A stretch of DNA of 5,894 nucleotides from Acidobacteriota bacterium (lineage in GTDB: Bacteria; Acidobacteriota; Aminicenantia; UBA2199). The stretch lies in assembly GCA_028749105.1 (NCBI GenBank), contig JAQUQF010000118.1:1-5894 (forward strand), in the 5' to 3' direction. Of the stretch, positions 1 to 4,232 are shown in pieces. Below the pieces are notes generated by a model. It ran no database searches. It was not told the origin of the DNA and saw only the letters and a program-made list of their open reading frames with translations. Numbering within the stretch: position 1 is the stretch's first letter; each line of letters starts with the position of its first letter. A program made the position numbers and the translations under genes.

Positions 1-451
1 ACAGGTTGCCGTCTGCCGTATAGGCCACGAAGCGGCCGTCCGGAGAAAATCGCGGGTTCTTTTCGGCCGCCCGGGTCGCGGTCAGACGCCGTAACCCCGG
101 GGAATTCTTTTTATAGACATATATATCGTCTTCGTTGATGAAGGCCAGCCGGTCGTAATCGGCACTGTGATCGGCGGGACGGAGCCAGCCCAGATCTTCC
201 GGACCAGCCGTCTTCAGTGCCGGGGCGTCGAGCAGGATCCGCGAGTTTCCGCTGCGGGCATCGACAAGAAAAACCTTCCCCTCGCGGATTTCGGAAAAGC
301 GGTAGCCATCGAGCCAGCCGTCGATCTCGGGAAGCGGCTTCAATAGCGCTTCCCCCCGGTTCAGGTAGGCTTGCTCGAAGGTCAGCGGCTTCCGCTCTCC
401 GGCGGTAAGGCTGAGGGTGCAAGCCAGCAGGGACAGAATCAGTTTTTTCAT
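1..451 (-). CDS. Dipeptidyl-peptidase IV-like S9B serine peptidase, N-terminal part (gene cut by left window edge)
   Basis: The frame is open from ATG at 451 to position 1 (150 codons plus one base), so the 3' part lies outside the window. The protein starts MKKLILSLLACTLSLTAG, a typical export signal (KK, hydrophobic core, small residues near 17-18), then KPLTFEQAYL. Later stretches, EGKVFLVDARSGNSRILLD (about 56-74) and KNPRFSPDGRFVAYTADGNL (131-150), match the start of the DPP-IV N-terminal beta-propeller in family S9B (S9 peptidases), where NPxFSPDGxxxAY is a hallmark blade motif. Known members cleave X-Pro or X-Ala dipeptides from peptides in the periplasm or outside the cell; the catalytic Ser-Asp-His domain would lie beyond the window, so activity cannot be checked. 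GGAGG at 456-460 lies 4 nt before the ATG and supports the start. The gene follows glgC by 51 nt. LLAC at 8-11 is an imperfect lipobox, so lipidation is possible but less likely. The family call is fairly firm; substrate is inferred. Confidence 0.82.
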   Translation of the reverse strand, partial: MKKLILSLLACTLSLTAGERKPLTFEQAYLNRGEALLKPLPEIDGWLDGYRFSEIREGKVFLVDARSGNSRILLDAPALKTAGPEDLGWLRPADHSADYDRLAFINEDDIYVYKKNSPGLRRLTATRAAEKNPRFSPDGRFVAYTADGNL

Positions 452-473
452 CGGCCCTCCGAAAAAATACTAC

Positions 474-499
474 GCCGGAACGCTGCGCAAGGGTCCGGC
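474..499 (-). terminator. Possible weak intrinsic terminator between glgC and the peptidase gene
   Basis: Read on the minus strand, GCCGGA and TCCGGC form a 6-bp stem around a 14-nt loop just after the glgC stop. A run of six T (plus-strand A at 462-467) follows, but 6 nt beyond the stem. The large loop and displaced T-run make this a weak terminator at best; it may only attenuate readthrough into the peptidase gene, for which I see no convincing promoter of its own. Confidence 0.3.
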
Positions 500-502
500 C
501 CT

Positions 503-1780
503 TCAGATGACGAAGCCGTCGGGGATCTCCATGTCCTTGGGAACAACGGTGATGCCGTCGACGATGCTGTAGCGGTCGTGGGTGAAATTGACCAGCCCCT
601 TCTCGTTCAGGATGCGCACTCCTTCGCCGACGCGCACGTTCTTGTCCAGGATGGCGTTGCGAATGATGCAGTTGCGGCCGATGCCGACCGGGCAGCGCTT
701 GCGCTCGACGTCCTCGGCCTTCTCCTCCAGCCCCTGGTAGTAATCGGCGCCCATCATGACCACGCGCTCCAGGTAGGAGTTGGAGCGGATGACCGAGCGG
801 ATGCCGATGACGGTGTTGGTCAACTTGCTGCCCTCGATGATCGAGCCCTCCGAGATCAGCGAGTAGTGGACGTCGCAGTTCTCGATCTTGGAGCCGGGCA
901 GGAAGCGCTTGCGCGTATAGATCGGCGCCTGCTCGTTGTAGAAATCGAAACGCGGGATGGGGTTGGCGAAATCCAGGTTGGCTTCGAAGAACGCCTTGAT
1001 GGTCCCGATATCCTCCCAGTAGTCAGTGAAGACGTAGGCATATACCTGGTGGTCGTGGATGGCATCCGGGATGACCTCGCGACCGAAGTCCTCCTTGACG
1101 TTGTGCTCCAGCAGGTCGATCAGCATGTCCTTCTTGAAAATATAGATGCCCATCGATGCGATGTAGTTCAGGCCCGCGCCGGCAACCTGCTGGTCGAGGT
1201 AAGTGTCCGGGGTGAAGAGATCGTCCAGCTGGTGCGTTTCCCGCGGCTTTTCCACGAAGCGCACGATGCGCCTGTGCTCGTCGATCTGCAGGATGCCGAA
1301 CTCGCCCGCCTGCTCGCGCCGCACCGGCTTGACGGCGATGGTGATATCGGAATCGGTATCGAGGTGGAAGGCCATGAAGTCGCGCAGATTGATGCGGTAC
1401 AGCTGGTCGCCGGACAGCACCACCACGTGGTCGACCTTCTGGTTCTTGATGTAGTGGATGTTCTTGCGCACGGCGTCGGCCGTGCCCTGGTACCAGTTCG
1501 AGTCCTCGATGGTCTGTTGGGCGGCCAAGATCTGCAGGAACCCCTCCGAAAAGCCGTCGAACTTGTAGGTTTGCGAGATGTGGCGGTGCAGCGACGCCGT
1601 GTTGAACTGGGTCAGGACCATGATCTTCTTGATGTCCCAATGCAGGCAGTTGGAGATGGGGATGTCGATGAGGCGGAATTTGCCGCCGATGGGGACGGCC
1701 GGCTTGGCCCGGAATCGGGTCAGGGGGTAAAGCCTCGTCCCGCGGCCGCCGCCGAGGATCACAGCCAGGACATTCTTCAT
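503..1780 (-). CDS. glgC: Glucose-1-phosphate adenylyltransferase (ADP-glucose pyrophosphorylase)
   Basis: This cytoplasmic enzyme makes ADP-glucose and pyrophosphate from glucose-1-phosphate and ATP, the committed step of bacterial glycogen synthesis. The 425-residue length is normal (E. coli about 431). Visible motifs in order: nucleotide-binding GGGRGTRLYPLT (10-21), KPAVPIGGKFRLIDIPISN (26-44), GTADAVRKN (99-107), the catalytic-Asp stretch VVLSGDQLYR (Asp125), FGILQID (161-167), the sugar-phosphate-binding lysine in FVEKP (Lys178), SMGIYIF (Ser209 on) and YWEDIGTI. The C-terminal third carries MMGADYYQ and isoleucine/valine-rich repeats expected of the left-handed beta-helix domain involved in allosteric control and oligomerisation. 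The start is fixed because MKNVLAVILGGG is the usual family N-terminus. There is no Shine-Dalgarno before it; a strong promoter sits so close that the mRNA is predicted leaderless. It lies 39 nt after the LolD-like gene. No glgA or glgB is in view. Confidence 0.97.
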   Translation of the reverse strand: MKNVLAVILGGGRGTRLYPLTRFRAKPAVPIGGKFRLIDIPISNCLHWDIKKIMVLTQFNTASLHRHISQTYKFDGFSEGFLQILAAQQTIEDSNWYQGTADAVRKNIHYIKNQKVDHVVVLSGDQLYRINLRDFMAFHLDTDSDITIAVKPVRREQAGEFGILQIDEHRRIVRFVEKPRETHQLDDLFTPDTYLDQQVAGAGLNYIASMGIYIFKKDMLIDLLEHNVKEDFGREVIPDAIHDHQVYAYVFTDYWEDIGTIKAFFEANLDFANPIPRFDFYNEQAPIYTRKRFLPGSKIENCDVHYSLISEGSIIEGSKLTNTVIGIRSVIRSNSYLERVVMMGADYYQGLEEKAEDVERKRCPVGIGRNCIIRNAILDKNVRVGEGVRILNEKGLVNFTHDRYSIVDGITVVPKDMEIPDGFVI

Positions 1781-1815
1781 GAATCAATAATAGTTTTCAT
1801 GGCAACAAATGTCAA
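1781..1815 (-). promoter_or_regulatory. Sigma-70-type promoter of glgC, predicted to give a leaderless transcript
   Basis: Read on the minus strand, a perfect -35 box TTGACA (1810-1815), a 17-nt spacer and a -10 box TATTAT (1787-1792, 5 of 6 to consensus) fill almost the whole gap between the LolD-like stop codon and glgC. Six bases (TGATTC) separate the -10 box from the ATG, so the expected +1 falls on the A of the start codon at 1780. No ribosome-binding site is present, which agrees with leaderless initiation. The start site is inferred, not measured. Confidence 0.7.
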
Positions 1816-1819
1816 CAAC

Positions 1820-2503
1820 CTAAATTTCTTCGAGTTTGCCGCCCAGCAGCAGGTACTTCCTGTCCGTGAGCTCGGCGAGCTTCGGGTTGTGCGTGGCAAT
1901 GACGGCGCTGAGGCCGCGCTCGGCGATCATACGCTTGAGGACCACGAAGACGCTCTCCCCGGTCTTCCAGTCCAGGCTCCCGGTCGGCTCGTCGGCCAGC
2001 AGCAGGCGCGGGGAGTTGACCAGGCTGCGGGCGATGGCCGCCCGCTGCTTCTCCCCTCCGGAAAGCTGATAGGGCATGACCTCCAGCTTGTCATGCAGGC
2101 CGACCTCGGCCAGCAGGGCGGCGGCGGCCTCGAGCGACTCCTGCTTGCGGAAGCCATGAATCATGCCTGGCGAGGCGACGTTCTCCAAAACCGTCAGCTC
2201 GGGCATCAGGTAGTGGAACTGGAAAACGAAGCCGATGTCGCGGTTGCGATAGGCGGAAAGGCGCCGGCGTCCGAAGGCGGCGATGTCCTCGCCGGCGAAG
2301 CGCACCCGGCCGCCATCGGGCGTGTCGAGCGAGCCGAGAAGATGCAGCAGGGTGCTTTTTCCGGAGCCCGACGCGCCGGTGACGGAAACCACGCTCCCCT
2401 GCTCCACCCGCAGGCAAAGGCCCTGCAGGATGATCAGGCGCTCGCGGGCGGGCTGCACGAACCCTTTCTCGATATCCAGGGCTTCCAGTATCGCTTCGCT
2501 CAT
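1820..2503 (-). CDS. LolD-type ABC transporter ATP-binding protein
   Basis: This is a complete ABC ATPase of 227 residues (E. coli LolD is about 233). Motifs: Walker A GASGSGKST (43-51), Q-loop FVFQFHYLMPELTVLENV (Gln95), signature LSGGEKQR (147-154), Walker B LLLADEPTGSLD (167-178) and switch His205 in IATHNP. The FQFHYLMPELTVLENV and DEPTGSLD pattern is that of the LolD/MacB/FtsE group; LolD powers release of outer-membrane lipoproteins from the inner membrane together with LolC/LolE. No partner permease is in the window, so the substrate is inferred, and a MacB- or FtsX-like partner is also possible. ATG at 2503 is chosen over an upstream in-frame start at 2596 because GGAGG lies 4 nt before it and the extra 31 residues are low-complexity and inside nlpC. 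Its ATG overlaps the nlpC stop as ATGA, implying translational coupling. Confidence 0.88.
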   Translation of the reverse strand: MSEAILEALDIEKGFVQPARERLIILQGLCLRVEQGSVVSVTGASGSGKSTLLHLLGSLDTPDGGRVRFAGEDIAAFGRRRLSAYRNRDIGFVFQFHYLMPELTVLENVASPGMIHGFRKQESLEAAAALLAEVGLHDKLEVMPYQLSGGEKQRAAIARSLVNSPRLLLADEPTGSLDWKTGESVFVVLKRMIAERGLSAVIATHNPKLAELTDRKYLLLGGKLEEI

Positions 2504-3009
2504 GTATCCTCCGCTCTTCTGCCGCTTGGCAGGACGGCGATCACTGTTTCCAGGTGCTGCCGCCAATAATCGTTCATCGCCTCCACCCGCACCCATCCCC
2601 TGGAGCTTGGGGCATGGACAAAACGGCCATCACCGATATAGATGGCCGTGTGCCAGCCGTCCTTCAACCTGAACGCCAGGATGTCTCCTGCCACCGCGCG
2701 CTTCCAGGAAACGCCACCGGCCAGGTCGGCCTGCTCCCCGGCGCTGCGCGGCAGGCGGATTCCGAAGCAGTCGTAGACATAGAATACCAAGCCGCTACAG
2801 TCAAAGCCGTCGATGTCCACGCCGCCATAGACATAGGGGATGCCGGCCAGGCTCTCCGCCAGGGCGACGATCTGCCGGCGCTGGACCAGGCGCCGCGACG
2901 GCGCGGTGCGCACTTCGCGCAGAACGCATGCCGAGCAGGCGATCAGCAGGGAGAGCGCCGGCAGGAGCACGTGCCGGCCGCCTCGACGCATTGCTCTGGT
3001 CCCCTCCAT
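2500..3009 (-). CDS. NlpC/P60 family cell-wall hydrolase, predicted lipoprotein
   Basis: The 169-residue protein has an NlpC/P60 cysteine-peptidase domain; family members cut peptide cross-bridges or stems in peptidoglycan, usually between D-Glu and diaminopimelate. The catalytic Cys71 is in GFDCSGLVFY, the first histidine (His120) in DGWHTAIYIGDG, and a third polar residue (His132) in RFVHAPSS; IPYVYGGVD precedes the cysteine as usual. The N-terminus has arginines, a hydrophobic core and lipobox LIAC (Cys25), so the mature protein is probably membrane-anchored; Ser at +2 would favour outer-membrane sorting by the E. coli rule. The start could be ATG 3009 (AAGGA 5 nt upstream) or ATG 2991 (163 residues, GGAGGGG about 9 nt upstream, a compact 18-residue signal); both keep the lipobox. 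The domain is short, with no extra binding module. It lies 34 nt after tRNA-Leu and overlaps the ABC gene by ATGA. Confidence 0.9.
   Translation of the reverse strand: MEGTRAMRRGGRHVLLPALSLLIACSACVLREVRTAPSRRLVQRRQIVALAESLAGIPYVYGGVDIDGFDCSGLVFYVYDCFGIRLPRSAGEQADLAGGVSWKRAVAGDILAFRLKDGWHTAIYIGDGRFVHAPSSRGWVRVEAMNDYWRQHLETVIAVLPSGRRAEDT
2508..2512 (-). promoter_or_regulatory. Ribosome-binding site that decides the LolD-like start
   Basis: GGAGG on the minus strand, 4 nt before ATG 2503. It lies within the last codons of nlpC and picks this ATG over the longer in-frame extension to 2596. Confidence 0.75.
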
Positions 3010-3014
3010 GGCGA

Positions 3015-3019
3015 TCCTT
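3015..3019 (-). promoter_or_regulatory. Ribosome-binding site for nlpC (start at 3009)
   Basis: AAGGA on the minus strand, 5 nt before ATG 3009, in the 34-nt gap after the tRNA. A competing GGAGGGG (3001-3007) would serve ATG 2991 instead, so the two possible starts, six codons apart, both have a plausible site. Confidence 0.5.
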
Positions 3020-3043
3020 CCTTTTGTCCCGGGAAACAAATAG

Positions 3044-3125
3044 TGCGAAAGGGGGGACTCGAACCCCCAGGCCTCGCGGCATCAGATCCTAAGTCTGACG
3101 TGTCTGCCAATTCCACCACTTTCGC
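3044..3125 (-). tRNA. tRNA-Leu, anticodon UAG
   Basis: The 82-nt minus-strand sequence folds as a class II tRNA. The acceptor stem is GCGAAAG with CTTTCGC and discriminator A73. The D-arm region reads TGGTGGAATTGGCAGACACG, typical of tRNA-Leu. The anticodon stem TCAGA/TCTGA encloses loop CTTAGGA with anticodon TAG, reading CUA and, by wobble, other CUN leucine codons. A short variable arm (GCC GCGA GGC core) follows. The T stem GGGGG/CCCCC carries loop TTCGAGT. No CCA is encoded: the next bases are CTA, so CCA must be added by tRNA nucleotidyltransferase. It has its own promoter and no terminator before nlpC. Confidence 0.97.
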
Positions 3126-3137
3126 GCGCCGCAGGCG

Positions 3138-3166
3138 AAAATAACATCATTCGCCGGGGATGTCAA
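3138..3166 (-). promoter_or_regulatory. Promoter of tRNA-Leu and probably the nlpC/LolD-like operon
   Basis: On the minus strand: -35 TTGACA (3161-3166), 17-nt spacer, -10 TATTTT (3138-3143, 4 of 6 to consensus). Transcription would start near 3130-3131, giving a leader of about six bases before the mature tRNA 5' end at 3125. The bases just after the -10 box (CGCCTGC) are GC-rich, as in E. coli stable-RNA promoters under stringent (ppGpp) control; that this applies here is inference. Confidence 0.72.
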
Positions 3167-3170
3167 ATTG

Positions 3171-3216
3171 TCCCGTCTGCGCGGGACGAACGGTCCCGTC
3201 TGCGCGGGACGAACGG
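3171..3216. repeat. Two identical 23-bp tandem repeats with inverted-repeat arms between divergent promoters
   Basis: Unit 1 is 3171-3193 and unit 2 is 3194-3216, identical base for base; each begins TCCCGTCTGC and ends GAACGG. A partial third unit starts TCCCG at 3217 and then diverges. Within each unit GTCCCG and CGGGAC can pair across a 6-nt loop (3170-3187 and 3193-3210). Across the unit junction CGGGAC (3182-3187) can pair with GTCCCG (3193-3198), so the folds are mutually exclusive. The repeats lie directly upstream of both -35 boxes, where activator or repressor sites commonly sit. No known operator is recognised. Confidence 0.85.
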
Positions 3217-3229
3217 TCCCGCCGCAGAT

Positions 3230-3258
3230 TTGACAATAGGGAATCGCTCTGCTATGGT
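3230..3258 (+). promoter_or_regulatory. Promoter of the solute-binding protein gene
   Basis: -35 TTGACA (3230-3235), 17-nt spacer, -10 TATGGT (3253-3258, 4 of 6 to consensus). The predicted start is A3265, leaving a 23-nt leader to the ATG at 3288. The -35 lies in ATTTGACA, the exact inverse of TGTCAAAT at 3161-3168 on the other side of the repeats. Confidence 0.7.
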
Positions 3259-3276
3259 TTTCCTATTCTTATTCCA

Positions 3277-3282
3277 GGGAGG
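3277..3282 (+). promoter_or_regulatory. Ribosome-binding site that decides the binding-protein start
   Basis: GGGAGG ends 5 nt before ATG 3288. An in-frame GTG at 3282 would overlap this site, so it is not used as the start. Confidence 0.8.
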
Positions 3283-3287
3283 TGAAT

Positions 3288-4130
3288 ATGGCCAATCTGA
3301 AACCCAGGATTGCCAGGATTCCGTTCATTGCCCTTCTGGCCGTCGCCCTGCTCGCCATCATCTGGCAGGCGGGCTGCCGCATGCAGAGCAAGGAGATCGG
3401 CAAGGAGGCCGGCAAGCTGGAAAGGATCAAGGCCGCGGGCAAGATCATCGTGGGCACCAGCGCCGATTACCCGCCCTACGAGTTCCATCTGCTCCCCGAG
3501 CTGGAAAGCGCGATGGTCGGAATCGACATTGACATCGCCGAAGCCATTGCCGCCGACCTGAATGTCAAGCTGGAGATCAAGGATATCATGTTCAGCAAGC
3601 TCTTCGACGAACTGGCGGCCGGGAACATCGACATCGCCCTGGCCGGCCTGACTCCGACCGAGAGCCGCAGGCATATCGTGGATTTTTCCATCCCCTACTA
3701 CCAGGCGATCCAGAACATGCTGATCCGCGTCGAAGACAAGGACAGGATCAAGCTGCTGGAAGACCTGCGCGGCAAGGTCGTCGCCACGCAGAAGGGCTCC
3801 ATCCAGGAGGATATGGCCCGCAACCTGGTCTCCGGCGCCACCTTCCTGCTGCTTGAAAACATCGACGAGCTGGTCGCCGCCCTGCTGCAGAAGAAAGTGG
3901 ATGCGGTCATCCTGGAGAAACCCGTGGCCGAGACTTTTGCCGCCAATGAAAAAGGCCTGCTGAACCTGGAATGCGACACCGACAGCCTGCCCCTCGGCTC
4001 CGCCGCAGCGGTGCGGAAGGGAGACGCCGACCTGCTGGCGCGCATCAATGAAATTCTGGAGAAACTGATCCAGGAGAACAAGATCACCGAGTCGCTCCAG
4101 GCCGCCAAAGTCCTCGCCGACAAGGCCTGA
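3288..4130 (+). CDS. Family 3 (amino-acid type) extracellular solute-binding protein
   Basis: The 280-residue protein resembles the receptor of polar amino-acid ABC importers (SBP_bac_3 family). The sequence GIDIDIAEAIAADL (about 74-87) fits the family signature G-[aromatic/aliphatic]-[DE]-x-[DE]. AGLTPTESRR supplies the arginine that in relatives binds the ligand carboxylate. FSIPYYQA, GKVVATQKGS and VDAVILEKPVAETFA are the expected hinge and second-lobe motifs. The N-terminus has basic residues (KPRIAR), a hydrophobic stretch (12-26) and QAGC (Cys30). That looks like a lipoprotein site, but Gln at -3 is not canonical, so it may be lipidated or simply membrane-anchored. The ligand cannot be named. 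No permease or ATPase for import is adjacent; the next gene is an ABC-F, which is not a transporter. Start ATG is set by the Shine-Dalgarno. It is transcribed divergently from tRNA-Leu and has its own promoter. Confidence 0.92.
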   Translation: MANLKPRIARIPFIALLAVALLAIIWQAGCRMQSKEIGKEAGKLERIKAAGKIIVGTSADYPPYEFHLLPELESAMVGIDIDIAEAIAADLNVKLEIKDIMFSKLFDELAAGNIDIALAGLTPTESRRHIVDFSIPYYQAIQNMLIRVEDKDRIKLLEDLRGKVVATQKGSIQEDMARNLVSGATFLLLENIDELVAALLQKKVDAVILEKPVAETFAANEKGLLNLECDTDSLPLGSAAAVRKGDADLLARINEILEKLIQENKITESLQAAKVLADKA

Positions 4131-4133
4131 TTT

Positions 4134-4156
4134 TTTCCCGGACTACGGCCGGGAAA
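4134..4156 (+). other. Stem-loop just after the binding-protein stop codon
   Basis: TTTCCCGG (4134-4141) and CCGGGAAA (4149-4156) form a perfect 8-bp stem with a 7-nt loop, 3 nt after the stop. Six T (4131-4136) precede rather than follow the stem, and no U-tract follows on either strand. It is not a classical terminator; it could protect the mRNA 3' end or act together with the next hairpin. Confidence 0.5.
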
Positions 4157-4157
4157 G

Positions 4158-4189
4158 CCCGGGTTCCGCGCCGCGGCCGCGGCCCCGGG
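4158..4189 (+). terminator. Very GC-rich stem-loop, possible terminator of the binding-protein transcript
   Basis: CCCGGG (4158-4163) pairs with CCCGGG (4184-4189), and after a small internal loop CCGCG (4166-4170) pairs with CGCGG (4178-4182): 11 G-C pairs around a 7-nt loop. Only TT follows, so it lacks a proper U-tract. It may stop or pause RNA polymerase, or form part of a structured leader for the ABC-F gene. Confidence 0.4.
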
Positions 4190-4191
4190 TT

Positions 4192-4208
4192 CAGCAAAAT
4201 CCCTGCTG
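4192..4208 (+). other. Small third stem-loop before the ABC-F gene
   Basis: CAGCA (4192-4196) pairs with TGCTG (4204-4208) around a 7-nt loop, two bases after the preceding hairpin and 24 nt before the ABC-F ATG. It is weak alone; listed because it completes a row of three hairpins in the 102-nt gap. Confidence 0.35.
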
Positions 4209-4232
4209 CCGCTTGTTGAGGAACACCGTGCC

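Noticed and set aside
419..421. Peptidase Cys11 as a lipoprotein site
   Set aside because: The preceding hydrophobic core is too short for a normal lipoprotein signal and Leu at -2 is unusual; cleavage further on, near TAG, fits better.
371..2569. Very long plus-strand open frame (732 codons) antisense to glgC and the LolD-like gene
   Set aside because: The minus strand encodes two unmistakable proteins here with intact motifs and RBS. The antisense frame stays open because TTA, CTA and TCA codons are rare in these GC-rich genes; its product is a low-complexity Asp/Val/Leu/Ala-rich sequence with no recognisable domain.
1820..2596. Longer LolD-like protein starting at 2596
   Set aside because: The additional 31 residues lie wholly within nlpC, do not resemble the family, and the ATG at 2503 has a proper GGAGG and ATGA coupling.
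2500..3039. Longer NlpC protein starting at TTG 3039
   Set aside because: It would place ten polar residues before the signal peptide; the ATGs at 3009 and 2991 have RBSs and give normal lipoprotein signals.
3119..3140. Inverted repeat between the tRNA acceptor 5' strand (GCGAAA) and TTTCGC upstream
   Set aside because: The upstream TTTCGC overlaps the -10 box and lies before the predicted transcript start, so it would not be in the RNA; probably coincidence.
3171..3221. Tandem repeats as a small CRISPR array
   Set aside because: The units are directly adjacent with no spacers, only two are complete, and no cas gene is present.
4134..4156. Hairpin after the binding-protein gene as a standard intrinsic terminator
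   Set aside because: The T-run precedes the stem instead of following it, and no U-tract follows on either strand, so it is reported only as a stem-loop.
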